Positions 11,308-22,224 of a DNA stretch of 64,000 nucleotides are shown piece after piece (the stretch's first letter is position 1; each line of letters begins with the position of its first letter). Origin of the DNA: Ornithodoros turicata (Eukaryota; Arthropoda; Arachnida; Ixodida; Argasidae). The notes under the pieces were generated by a model. It was given only the letters and a program-made list of their open reading frames with translations, did no database searches and was not told where the DNA came from. The stretch covers positions 14,364,702-14,428,701 of the forward strand of contig NC_088206.1 of assembly GCF_037126465.1 (NCBI RefSeq), read 5' to 3'. The position numbers and the translations under genes are program-made.

Positions 11308-11475
11308 GTAAGATGAAATCTGCACCACAACGCCGCACCAAAAGGTTAGAAGACTTTGGTTCCGATGAGCAGTGTGTATCATGGGAATACAGTGCCATAT
11401 TGCTGGAGGCAGTTTGGTGGAAAGGTTAAAGCACATTTGGTGATACAGGTGTAGATTGAAGCAAACCGATCCGCT

Positions 11476-11880
11476 ATCACTGTAAACTTTTTCACACCTT
11501 TAAAGGTGTGCGCTATGCACATTCAACCTGGTTGCGTAACATTGCATCTCCAGGATGATATTTTACAAAATTCGGAAAGCATTACTAAAGATCAAGTGTC
11601 ACTGCAAATCTTGCTTTCATTATGTCTTGGATATCGTAGGTACGAGCAAATGCATATATGCATCGCTATCGATAATCGAGCACGCGCAAGTGTCTACAAT
11701 ACTGTTGAACAACGTTGAGATATTGCAAGACTGAATTTTTGGAGGACAGACAACACTCGAGTAAAGAAAATTTGTGCGAAACCGTGCTCCATTATGATGT
11801 TACCAAAATTACACCTAAAAAGGCGTGCGCCATGCACGTTATTACACCTTTAAATGTGTGAAAGGATTTAGAGTGTAGGG
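11476..11880. mobile_element. Foldback MITE with CACACCTTTAAAGGTGT ends
   Basis: The left end (CTTTTTCACACCTTTAAAGG, then GTGTGCGCTATGCAC) is repeated inverted on the right (GCGTGCGCCATGCAC, then ACACCTTTAAATGTGTGAAA and TTTAGAGTGT). The middle, about 11530-11790, has no recognised content. Confidence 0.6.
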
Positions 11881-12077
11881 TGCCGCCGATATTTCGAACA
11901 GAGGTTGGTAGATGACGATGATGATGCGGATTTTTCAAGGTGCTTGATGTGGCGATTCCAGCAAATATCCGAGTACGTGACCACACCTAGAAGCTGGTGG
12001 AAACGCACAGGCTGAAGCATCTTGGCCACGAAACATCTATCGTCAAGACGCTGCATTAATTTATCTAATGCGACGCA

Positions 12078-12314
12078 ATGTGGCTTTTACAGCTCAGTGG
12101 CGTTACCGCTTGCGACAAGTTGACCCTCCTAGACACAGCAGGTGATCTGGAAGATCTAGAGCACATCATTATCCATTGCCCGCACTATATACCAACCTCT
12201 CCGAACAACACTTTCAGTGCCTCTAAATCAGCTGGACTTTCGCCCGCTCACTATTGCTCGGTCCATGGCGATGAAACTCCCCAGTCACCATCATTAAATA
12301 ACGTTGTTTGTTGA
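12078..12314 (+). pseudogene. LINE C-terminal scrap
   Basis: The frame reads GDLEDLEHIIIHCPHY, the Cys/His tail motif that follows the RNase H or RT region in many I/Jockey-type arthropod LINEs ('EH...HCP.Y'). A parallel fragment with EDTEHILLSCPRYRQHRQ is at 63.9 kb. It is about 80 codons, truncated on both sides, and clearly a relic. Confidence 0.55.
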
Positions 12315-13270
12315 AGCATCCTGTTCTCAGCCCACAAAGGGAAATTTGCCACGGCCTTGCGCGTCAACGGGAGTTAAACAATTTTTAGGGTGAAAGATCC
12401 GGCACCTGTGGGTGTTATTCAATGCGCGCTGTCAACGGCGCTGTGTGGCAGACCAAGCCTTTCCCCGGCGTCCAAGGCCCAAGATGATACATACGCGTAG
12501 GATGCGACCGTTCTAAGAATTATAGATTTTAGGACAGACTCTAGGACAGCCTAGAGTCACTAAATAAGCACTAATAAGCTACTAAATAAGCTATTTAGTG
12601 ACTCTAGGACAGTCATCATGAGGTTACACAGTGAAACAGAAGAACATATCGCAGAAGGTGGCCAGCGGAGGCTTTGAAAGTTTGTAACGGGTTCACGCAA
12701 GAATACCCGTGAGTCTGTTCAGACTGTCAATCATCTTCTTGTTAATGCATTTCTCTACGTCCACCATTGCGTATATGTCATACTGCCTGTAATAGGAACT
12801 GTACTGCAATTGGCTTTTCCCCCCCGTCTACCGAGTAGATCAAATTGACCGCCTATAATGGGGCCTATACGCAAGACAAATCAAAGACCACGTTGGTACG
12901 AATCGATTACCTTAGAGATTCGAACGCATTAATCAGACGTACAGAACACAGGAGCGATATGACAAAACGTCAGCCTAATTAATGTTATTGATGTTTTTAT
13001 ACTGCACAGTTCAGGTATACACAGCACACAAGCCTGGCAGAACTTCGTTCTGCCGCCGTTTAGCCGTCGTCTGTCGGCAAACAAATGACTTCTGAATGTG
13101 TAGCCACCTGACGCCATGATTACATTTCCAATAAATACTTTGACAAGTGATGTCCGTCAATTTGATTGTGCAACATTAGATTACAGCGAAGGGCCACTTC
13201 GTAATGGCCTAGAAAGAAAGGCAGATGCAGTTTTATGTGAGTATCGATATCCATGCTGTGCTCACTTTTA

Positions 13271-13648
13271 TTTTCTTACACCACGTGAAGCTGCCCTTTG
13301 CTTTAAATTTAGGCAGCAAGGAGGTACGGGGAGCCCTATTAAAAATGAACTTCACCTCATAGCGCGCTTCCTAGCCAACCATAATCTCGAATGATATCGT
13401 TGTCTGTCATGATTTGTTGAAAATGGGAGGAGTACGCCTTTTCTGTGACAATTATGACCAGCATAAGTGTCACAAAAAAGGCGTACACCTCCCGTTTCCA
13501 TCAAATCAGGGCAGATAACGATATCATTCGAGATGATGATTGGCTAAGAGCGTGCTATGCGGTGAAGTTCATTTTAAAGAGTGCTCCCCGTATACCTCCT
13601 TGCTGCCTAAATTTAAAGCAAAGGGCAGCTTCACGTGGTGTAAGAAAA
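13271..13648. mobile_element. Outer palindromic element split at its centre by a MITE
   Basis: The left arm 13271-13333 and right arm 13584-13648 are reverse complements over about 63 bp apart from a 2-bp insertion and a mismatch (TACACCACGTGAAGCTGCCC, GGCAGCAAGGAGGTA..CGGGGAG). The arms meet only across the inner MITE. Confidence 0.75.
13334..13583. mobile_element. GGCGTACGCC-family palindromic MITE (inner copy)
   Basis: Arms run from about AAAAATGAACTTCACC to GGTGAAGTTCATTTTAAAGA. They include CTAGCCAACCAT, TCGAATGATATCG, GGGAGG.GTACGCC and a loop near ATTATGACCAGCATAAGTG. It is one of the best-preserved copies in the window. No TA duplication is visible at its borders, unlike the copies at 38.4-39.0 kb. 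Confidence 0.85.
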
Positions 13649-13650
13649 AA

Positions 13651-13879
13651 CGTCACGTCGAGACTGGGAGGTACCCGGGTTCGAATCCCGGTGCCGGCTG
13701 TGTTGTCTGGGGTTTTTCCTGGGTTTTCCTCAGATGCTTTCAGACATATGTCGGCACGGTTCCCTTAGAAGTCGGCCCAGGACGCACATTCCCCCAGGGC
13801 GTGAGTCGTGACGTTGCCCACACACGTGAGGCCGACAACGGCAAGCCCTATCACCACCACCACCACCACCACCACCATC
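13651..13879 (+). mobile_element. tRNA-derived SINE with (CAC)n tail
   Basis: It carries a Pol III box B-like GGTTCGAATCC in the head (GGAGGTACCCGGGTTCGAATC), the body CAGACATATGTCGGCACGG and GAAGTCGGCCCAGGACGCAC, and a (CAC)n tail. It is followed at once by ATCATTTTTAAGAGTG, which is a MITE terminus. The 5' part of the head, including box A, is missing. Confidence 0.72.
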
Positions 13880-13892
13880 ATTTTTAAGAGTG

Positions 13893-15845
13893 AGGGAGTC
13901 GGCGCGTCGGGAGTAGAAGGAAAGGGGATGGGAGAAAGGAGGAGGTAAATATGATGGCCGGAAAGCAAGGAGACCGCTGTCCCCCTTGCTCAGGGATACG
14001 AGAAGTCACATAGAAGTACCCACCACATGAAATACGGGAGCATCCCTCAGCACCTTTCATCGGGATGCCCCCTGCACCATGGTTACCGTCGGTATGATTC
14101 CGTTTCCTTCGTTTCCAAAAGCCAGACACACTGGTGCAAGCGACCTCTGCTGGTATTCTTCGTACTTCCACAACGATGGGCTTCCGATACCTAGGCCGCG
14201 GACTGCGTCTGTGAACCACCATTGCGTTTACCGGAATATTTTTTCTTTCGACGTAGTCCTAAGCGAACCACACACTGCATGACCTGCTCAACTCCGCGTA
14301 TACTCATATAACCTTACAGCCAACACGACAAAACAATGGTCTCGACAATGCGATCTTGGGTTGAACAAGGCAAGAGTTCAATGACGTGCAGGCACCGCAG
14401 TAGGTACAGTGCCTTCCCGTGGTACATAATTCTCCATGCGCTCTTCCCTTACGCCAAAGGACATGCAGCCGCACTGTACCATGGTTTAGTGGTGCATGCG
14501 CGTACAGCTCCTCTTGGGCTCAGCTCACATATTTTTACTCATTGATACAACAACAACAATAATAAATGAAGGAGAAGCGATGATGACATGGGATGTTTCC
14601 CGGTGGTATAGCCACAGGACCCTACCCCACTTCACAGAGGTTAATACGAGAGGATGAATTATGGTGAACGCGGAAGACACGCAAGTAACCAGCATTAGTA
14701 GTAGCCAGCAGTAGCCAGTAGCATTAGTAACCAGCAGTATGGATAACCAGCATTAGTCTGAGATACGTACAATGTCTGGACTATACAGAACGCATGGAGA
14801 ATGTCAGGGTATGACAATACGTCTTCTGATGTCATGCAGCCAAAGTAATCAAACAAATCATCAGGACGAAGTCAACCGGAAGTGAAAAGAATAATTTCTG
14901 TAGCCAACAATGGGTAGCACCAGCCCTGAACAGGACATTTATTAAAGGAATTTAGGAAAAAATATTTCCAGAAGCAGAATTAAAGGATTGCACTATGTAT
15001 TGTCATCAAGTAGGAGACAGCAGGAGCTATATGGAGGTAGACTCCACAATGTATACAGTTCACTATTTACACTGTTCGTCATACTTTGACGCGAAAGCTA
15101 TCCTCCTCGTCACAATATAGCATTTGTTGACAGAAATTTGTGCTGCTGTGTACTGTCGTTGCCATTGGCTCATCTTGGCTCATGTAGTTGGCACAGCTAT
15201 TCAGCTCAAGTGTCCGTTGCCATCAATATCTTAACAAAAAAAAAAAAAGACATGTAGCGATATGTCCGTGTTCATATGTTGGTGTACTTGTGTATGGAGG
15301 GATGACGTTCAATAAGAAAAGGAGTGAGGTCTGAGTGTTCAGCTTACGCGCGTAGTATATGTTGGTATGTAGCTCAATCAACTGACCAGTTTTCATCGTT
15401 TAGTTTGGACAGTGTGCAGGGCAGCGTGGGGATCTGCGCACGCGCTACCTCTGGCTTTTCACCGCGAACCCAGGCATAGAACGTCAAGGGAGCAAAACAC
15501 ACTCACAGAAAAACATGGGCGCAGTCAATCCCACGTTACCACAACCGCTAAAAGATGGCAGTTGATGACTGACTGAGCTGAGTCGGGTATAGCCTGTGCT
15601 AGATTTTCTTTTTGTGATGCTCTCAACAAAAAGCGCGTTCCAATTTGAACGCCACAACAGCCTGCCTCCCTGGGAACCCCTATATCATCCGTGTTCAGCG
15701 TCAATCTACGCGATCTCTCTCTATTTTTTCCAACAAATTCACGACTTGTCTACATGTTACGGATGTTTACATTTTTGGTGGATGGAATCAGAGGACGATG
15801 TTGGTAACGTGCCACTGGGTGACTGCCAAACCGCGCCTGAGTTGT
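13893..15845. other. Gene-free stretch
   Basis: I see no gene or clear element. There is a short AGTAGCCAGCAGTAGCC-type stutter at about 14690-14755 and a poly-A run at 15236-15248. The 3' untranslated region of the homeobox gene probably lies at its upper end. Confidence 0.4.
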
Positions 15846-15917
15846 CTACGGCGCTGCACGTCTTCCGTCTTCGGTATTCCGCCATTTCATTCTTCTATTT
15901 TGAAACCAAACTTTCAC
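15846..15917 (-). CDS. Homeobox exon 2: recognition helix and C-terminus
   Basis: Acceptor acaattctttccag|G. Codons give VKVWFQNRRMKWRNTED, then GRRAAP and TAG (15846-15848). W48, F49, N51 and R53 are present. The tail is unusually short. Confidence 0.92.
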   Translation of the reverse strand: MKVWFQNRRMKWRNTEDGRRAAP

Positions 15918-18150
15918 CTGGAAAGAATTGTCGATTAAAATACGGACATCGTGATTTGGAACATGCCAGCAGTGTCTACATACATAGTAGTTTTATGGGG
16001 AGAGGGTACAAGAAAGCCTTGAACAAAGGTAAGTGGAGGAAAACGAAGGATCTGTAACGAACTGATGCCCTCTTCCAACGTCCAAGTATAGGAGCGCCAA
16101 TAGTGGATACGGTCACAGCCCTTCAACTTCAGCGCGTCAGCTTTCTTGATATCCAACGCAATCCAATCCAATCCGTTTTTTTTTCCTCAGGGCTTCCTGT
16201 GTGGAGTGTCTTGTCTGCCATCATCAGGTGTGCTTGGGTTATGGGTATTCTAGTGTAAACATTCTACTGCGGCACGTGAGAACGACGTGCGGGCTATTGT
16301 AGCCCGTAGTAGTAGTGTAGTGTAGCCCGTAGTAGTATGGCGGGCTATTCTAGCCCGCCATACTACTACGGGCTATTCTAGCCCGCCATACTACTAGATT
16401 ATACCGACCATCTCCACAGCGCCGCATTGGGAGGCGTGTTGCCGAAGCAGCTCGCAGGAAACTCGCCAGAGAAGCCTCAAAAAGCTGCCAGATGTCGCTA
16501 GGAGAATTTGTAATTTCGCTAAAAATGTCTCTAGACATAAAATCGCCGCAGACCTATTTTTAATAGCCAGCTTTCTTCCTTTTTTACTATATATAGCTAG
16601 CGGTGCGCGAGCAAGGAACTTGGAACACGGACTTTCGGATGTCGTCATGAGTCGTGAAGCCTCATGCAAAACGCATAAAATATTGGGCATTTCGCACTTT
16701 TAGCGTCGATGTTGTGTTGTGTATTTTGCAACCTCAAAGGAGGAAATAACTTTCGGTCTTCCATGACAGCCCTGAAAAGTATTTTTTTTTATTTTGGCAA
16801 AATTTAATGCTCTTTCGGAAACACTGAACTGAGGAAATTATGGATACTTCTCGGCAATCCTATTCTAGATACCGTCGAAACAACCTTCTTCGTGTCATAA
16901 CGTTTATTATGTAACGATGTCATATAATTCTCCTCCAAGAGTATGAAGGTAGCTGTGTCAGAATCAGAAGCGCACTTGAAGAACACACCAATATTATTAT
17001 AGCTTGTGTTCTTATACAGGTATGTGTGATTGATTATCCTCCTTGGTTTATGCACAAATCTCGCTTAGGAACACACGTGGTATCTGCAGGTCTAACTGAG
17101 GTCTCAGAGATGTGCACAACTAAAAGGCCGCAAAAATATCTTTTAAAACATATTTTGCACGATAAATGGCACTTTTTCAGTGATTTTAAACGGTTGCAGG
17201 TGCCACGTGGTGTTCGAGCTCAAGTCGCTAGATTTGTCGCTGGGCCCCAGACTGCTCCGAAAGTCGCTGAATCTGGCAACAAAAGTCGCTAGAACGACAA
17301 CACTGTTTGGAGGCTATAACGGTGGCGCTACTCATCGGCCCGATTACTGCTTCCTCAATTTCTACAATAGTTTGTACTTCAGCTTACCTTAGCAGTTTTG
17401 TATACGAGCGGCGGATGTCCCACTGAAGATGCTTCTTTCTAAAGTTGATTATCATCATCATTCTATATGTTTTCATGGGAGCTGTTGCTGTCGTCTGCTA
17501 CGGTAGTCGTACGTCCGCTTCTGCGCGTTCAAAATTCAAATTTCAGTTTTCCAATCATGATGGATCTCGCGGGCCGATGTGTAGCGCTCCTAGCGGATCG
17601 TGCGGACGGGCTCCTCAAAGGGGTTGCCGATTATGACATGGTCGTTATAATCTAGTACGTCGTGCTCATGACACATTACAGGCTATTGTATCTGTCACGG
17701 CGGCTCAGTTATGAAGAATGAAATGTCCCATTTCGCCATCTTGGTCTCTAGGTGTTACGAGAGTTTTATGATGCTGTGTACCTGCGCATCCGAGAGGCCC
17801 AGGCTTGCAGCCAGTTGTCGCCTTTCGTGTCTCGAGATATACTTCTGGAGAGAGAACCTCTTTTCGAGCCCCTTCCTCTGCAGCGCCGAGAACACAGCCC
17901 GCGACCACGTCTTTTTGCGTTTCTGGGGCTTTGTTGTCCCCGTGGTTTTGTCCCGGAACTCATGGCATGACCTGGACTGTTTGCAGTTCTTGTCCTGGTT
18001 GTTACATTTGGCAGCAGTTTCTGCCGTAGGGTTCCTTGCGGCCAGTAGGCACTCTACACTGAAGGACAACTTCCTCTGTCTTTTCCTTCCTTCGCGCTTC
18101 AGTATAGCGTCAACGGAAAAGTCAGTGCCCATTGGATCGGAGTGTGCAGC
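15846..18150 (-). CDS. H2.0/HLX-class homeobox transcription factor (two coding exons)
   Basis: Predicted nuclear DNA-binding regulator of the H2.0/HLX homeobox class. Exons 18150-17782 and 15917-15846 join in phase 0 (GCG CAG|GTACAC..tctttccag|GTG AAA). The 60-residue homeodomain is complete: W3, F8, L16 and F20 fall correctly in TWSRAVFSALQRKGLEKRF, helix 2 is RRQLAASLGL, and helix 3 is VKVWFQNRRMKWR. WSRAVFS.LQRKGLEKRF is characteristic of H2.0/HLX. If translation starts at the ATG at 18132 the protein is 140 aa, with the homeodomain at 74-133. Two Eh1-like Groucho-binding motifs lie in front (FSVDAIL at 5-11, FSVECLL at 24-30) and only seven residues follow the homeodomain. An acceptor precedes 18150, so an upstream exon, coding or not, is expected. 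At 140 aa it is much shorter than vertebrate HLX. The class is firm; the exact orthologue is not. Confidence 0.92.
15918..17781 (-). other. Homeobox intron (between homeodomain residues 44 and 45)
   Basis: 1,864 bp at a splice position shared by many homeobox genes. It contains the hairpin array at 16.3 kb and a GTCGTCTGCTAC 12-mer at 17490. I see no other gene-like sequence. Confidence 0.7.
16289..16398. repeat. Array of short palindromes (TAGCCCG / CGGGCTA)
   Basis: GGCTAT(T)(C/G)TAGCCCG and TAGTAGTATGG/CCATACTACTA alternate four times, so the tract can fold into several alternative hairpins. It is inside the homeobox intron. Confidence 0.7.
17782..18150 (-). CDS. Homeobox exon 1: Eh1-like motifs and first 44 homeodomain residues
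   Basis: 369 bp, phase 0 on both sides. Acceptor gttgtcattgtag|GCT at its start, donor GCGCAG|GTACAC at its end. In-frame AAHSDP precedes the candidate start MGTDFSVDAIL. A Lys/Arg-rich stretch (GRKRQRK) may serve nuclear import. A longer open frame on the opposite strand (17711-18295) is only its shadow. Confidence 0.92.
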
Positions 18151-18471
18151 CTACAATGACAACATGAGAAAGGGACAGCATTTATTATCGTCCAATACTC
18201 GCATCAACTCGTATATCGTTCAAAGAATCCCTCATGCCCAAAGGTTGCTTCCAACTGCACATCCACCTACTCCACCCAATCTGTTTATCTGCTAGAGCAC
18301 ATGGGGTGCTTGTGGATTCCCTTAGGTTAGAAATACAAGTCCTCTGGAACTCTCTGCAGTATTTAGGTGGGCCGTGTTCTCCGGAATACTGCTTGGTTGT
18401 TGTGCCAGCGACACTATAACTTCAAATGCATAGATTTGCTGTCCTATGTGCCTACTGGTTTTTACTTCGTA

Positions 18472-18934
18472 GGGTGCGTTTTCTTATTCAACCCGAGTAG
18501 CCAGGAGTTGGGTAACTACGTCAGAGCCTTTATCATCACGTGACTCCAGAGTAGCCACCTTTGACCGTAATTTTCGAACGGCTAGAGTTACTCCGCGCTG
18601 AAAATGGCGGACTGGCCTGACGGGCGAGACGATGTGGAAGTGGTGACATACTGCCTGTTTAACAACTTACCGCACATGCGTGTACACTAGCAGATTTTGA
18701 AAATGTTCGACAGATTTTAACCAGTCCTACACTTCCAAATTGAACACTACCGAAATTGTCTGTCAACAGGACGGTTGGTAGCAGACGACGTATCGTCGTC
18801 TGCTACTCCTGGCTACTGTGGCTAATTTTCGCCGCATAGTTATGACGTCATTTCCGCTAATGTGGCTACTCTGGCTATTTTTCGCCGACTGAGAGTAACT
18901 CGGAGTTGGCAGAGTTGAATAAGAAAACGCACCC
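18472..18934. mobile_element. TIR element with perfect 21-bp ends
   Basis: GGGTGCGTTTTCTTATTCAA(C) at 18472-18492 is repeated exactly inverted at 18914-18934. Inside, GAGTAGCCA recurs in both orientations, and GTAGCAGACGAC/GTCGTCTGCTAC forms a hairpin at 18778-18806. No coding capacity. The superfamily is undetermined. Confidence 0.75.
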
Positions 18935-20573
18935 ATACAGAATCACTGCGCATTTACACAGCCGTGACTTTTACGTTTAGATAACCCTCATAATCAGTGT
19001 CTTAAACGACAGAGATGAGAGAGCACCGCGATTTCTGTAACACTCATTCTGGAGCCCCAGTGGTAAAGGCCATGCGGTCGTCACTGACGCTGTGCGCAAC
19101 TCGTCGACCAAACACCCTAACGTAATAATAATACGCAGTAATAATGTAACCCTAATACGCAAGCGACTGCGTCCACAGATGTATTGCTACCAAAAAGCTT
19201 ACTCGAGTTCTGACAATGCAACCAGACGTAACAATGTTGGCGCATTTCCATTCGATTTGAATGACTCATCTCCGTATCAGCACAATCTGAACACTTCAAC
19301 TCGGTATCAGATCATCTAGATAACTGCAAGTGCTATCTCATCATACAACCTGTTGCCTCTTGCGTGTTGTCAGTGGCGCTGATGCAAGGACGGGCTGCGT
19401 AATTTTCACGGCAGCGCACAAAACGCAACGTACTATCATAGAATATCTGTCTACAGATGTAGAGGAGGAACAAAATGATACAGGTAGTGCTAGTGGTCAT
19501 TAGGATATAGGCAATGGTCGTCGCTGGCGTTTCGTTATCCCAGCTAGCAGTAATTGCAAGCAATTATTGACAGCATGGTTGATTAATCGTCTTTCAGAAT
19601 GATAAAACTGATTAGCATCATTTGCATGAGCACAACTTCCCCAAATTGTCGTGTTTACCTCCAAATGCGACGCTATATGATGTGAATGCCATGCATGACG
19701 GTAGCATCTTTTTTGGTGTGTGGACTCAAGCCATATCCTCGTACACAACTTAAGTGAAGATAAGATATACAACGCGAGGAAACAGCGCAAGAACGGACAC
19801 GATGCGGACAAGTTTGCAAGATGCGTTTGCAAGATGCGCTGTTTCCTCGTTACCCTTGACCACACAGTTGCTTTGATAAGTAATATAGACTCCTCAGCCA
19901 TTCGCAGAAGACGGGCAAACACAACAAACAACAAAGTGAACAAAAGTGCAAGTGAACAAAGTGAAAAGGGCAAGTGAACAAAAATTTCACTGAACCTTTT
20001 CCCACATGCAGCGACCAATAATATTTCTCAAGACTCACTGAAGCAACAGACAGAATGTCTTGACTTCACGGCTTAGCACTCGATCCGTACTGCGCAGTAC
20101 AGCGGTGCATGCGTGTTTCTCGTAATGCAACTTCGGTAAAAATGTTCCAATGAACAGTCCCCTTCGACAAGAAAACGACAGATAACTGAGAAAAAAAAAT
20201 CCAGTATCTGATGACCCCTGTCATCCTGGTGACAACTTAATGCGATAATCTGGCTTTTCGTCTCACACACACATATAAAGAACCGGTGATGAGATGGGGC
20301 TGATGCCGTCTCAGTTTTCGAAATACGACACTGGCATGCTTTCACATGCAGCTGTTAGTGTCTATGTTCACTAGCATATTGAGCATGTCAGGGTAAGGTT
20401 TGGAGCGTCAGCGTAGTCTCGTACTACGTTCCTCCCCACAATTTTCTGCGTCGACATGAACAGAGAGTGGACAGGAATCCCTATAGTATTTGCACTCTTA
20501 AAGGGACGCTAAAATGTAAAAATTTCTCCTCGCAGAATACAATATTGTTATATAACGGAATGCATCCGTCTCA

Positions 20574-20818
20574 CGTCGTTCGTGATTTATGATCGATAGA
20601 AAAAACGCAATTGACGCTTTCACTCTCCTTCTCAAGAAGCGCGACAATACAAAGAAGCCTCTGATTGGTTTCTTCAAAAGGATCTCCTACGATCATTGGA
20701 CAAATCGTTTGAGGAGACCAATGGGGGACCGCTCCGCATTGTCGGCCTTCTTTAGGAGGAGGGGAAGAGGGAAAGCGTAACTTGCGTTTTTCTTACCGAT
20801 CATAAATCACGAACGACG
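20574..20818. mobile_element. MITE with perfect 22-bp inverted ends
   Basis: CGTCGTTCGTGATTTATGAT(CG) at 20574-20595 and its exact reverse complement at 20797-20818. The adjoining arms (AAAAAACGCAA..ACGCTTTC) are imperfectly inverted. Upstream, TTAAAGGGACGCTAAAATG resembles TTTAAAGGGGCACTAAAGTG at 48.66 kb. Confidence 0.72.
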
Positions 20819-20935
20819 CAACCGATGAATCCCGTTCCTTTTATATTACTTTCCAAGATAACGCCATCTTTCATTCCGCGACCAGAAATCTTTGAAAAAA
20901 ATGTGTCTAGGAAGCAAGCGAGCTGGTGAAGATGA

Positions 20936-21063
20936 TGCATAATGTAAAACCCCGAAACTAGGGAACACGAAGGGACAGACACAACACGAAGTCTCAAAAG
21001 GTAGAGACTTCGTGTTGTGTCTGTCCCTTCATGTTCCCTAGTCTCGTGGTTTTACATTATGCA
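20936..21063. repeat. Long hairpin: 60-nt arms, 8-nt loop
   Basis: Arms 20936-20995 and 21004-21063 have about four mismatches over 60 positions; the loop is AAAAGGTA. The inner part (TGTGTCTGTCCCTTC.TGTT) resembles the 3' module of SINE family B (31.55 and 62.0 kb). Confidence 0.82.
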
Positions 21064-21079
21064 GAAACCTCTGCACTTT

Positions 21080-21125
21080 AGTTCATCTTCAAAACAGAAC
21101 TTCACCGCATAACACCCTGAAGGCA
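21080..21125. repeat. MITE left-arm fragment
   Basis: AACAGAACTTCACCGCATAA, then CACCCTGAAGGCAAACCA, matches the left arm of the GGCGTACGCC family. The rest of the arm and the right half are missing. Confidence 0.5.
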
Positions 21126-21227
21126 AACCACGTACTGCACAGAACGATATTACTCCTGATTATTACTCCTGATTATTACTTATCACTCCTGATTTGTGGT
21201 AAGCGTAAGCAGGTACTACGCCTCTTT

Positions 21228-21512
21228 TTGACAATAGACCTCTCCCTGTTTGTAAACAAATGACGTCATAGCGTACGACAGCGCCACCAATTTGGTAGAG
21301 TTGAACTACGCTCGAAGCTAGGGGGCGAACAAGGTCCTGCCCGAAAGCCACAGTCTTGAGGGAATTACGATGGTCCCCGAAAGGGATGAGACCTTCTGGC
21401 CTACTTTTCTTTCAATAGGAGGCAGCGAACAAGTGCCCATTTTGGAACCCAGCCCTCCGTTTCCGATTTGTTTCGGTTTCAGTCTGTCTACCAACGTCAT
21501 GATGACGTTTCT
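21228..21512 (-). repeat. Dispersed repeat shared with 7780-8085
   Basis: The reverse complement aligns with the copy inside the 7.4-kb hAT-like element. The open frame across it has no recognisable domain. Confidence 0.6.
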
Positions 21513-22224
21513 CGGGTAGGGGTCTATTAACAAAACTACATCAGTGTCACACATACGCTCGCGTTTTTTCAACATACTATTATTCTGGATTCGAGTTCTA
21601 TAATTACGCGAGTGGAATGGACGACTGCACTCCTGGGAGACGAAGAGACGCACTCTTTTTAACTGCAGACAACGCATATGTTACACCAAACTAAACGCTA
21701 CTTACGCGTGGCAGCCAGTTATGTAATAAGCAGATCTATACACACCACCCATGAGCAAAAGGATCGGAGTACTTTACCTCTTTCGTGCAACGGCTTATCC
21801 ACAGCAGGACATAGAAAGCACCGAATAGAACACTGCGTCTGAAGCTCGGCCTTTTGGGCAGAGGAAATGAGACTTCACTCAAGATTCTCCAGCAGCAGAA
21901 GACACGTTTACGTTAAGGCCTCTGGTGTTTATTCGGCTCGCGCGGACAGACACAATGTTCCGCAGCCTGAAGGTCTACAACAGCCAGCCCCAGCAACGCT
22001 CAAATAGAAGGCCCATAAAGACACAGCTGAAGGGAATCACGGCATGACGCCTTCGGGCGGTGCGCATGCTTCCGATATACACGCGCGCGCGCAGTCCATA
22101 TCAACCCCACCATATGCCCCACGTTGTGAGAACACGAAAGACATCGTATATGTGATGACAATAGGCTTTTTCTGAAAACAGACAACAAACAAAACAAACA
22201 AACACAACAAAATAAACTTCTCCC

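Noticed and set aside
13540..13887. Open frame ending in a poly-His run; also 40642-40863
   Set aside because: The His run is the SINE (CAC)n tail; the frames cross SINE and MITE borders.
15596..16057. 153-codon plus-strand open frame
   Set aside because: It overlaps the antisense of the VKVWFQNRRMKWR exon and has no domain of its own.
17711..18295. 194-codon plus-strand open frame
   Set aside because: It is the antisense shadow of the homeobox exon at 17782-18150, whose motifs and splice sites are unambiguous.
19500..20018. 172-codon minus-strand frame with hydrophobic start
   Set aside because: It crosses a local inverted duplication (GAGGAAACAGCGC/GCGCTGTTTCCTC, 19778-19848) and shows no family motif.
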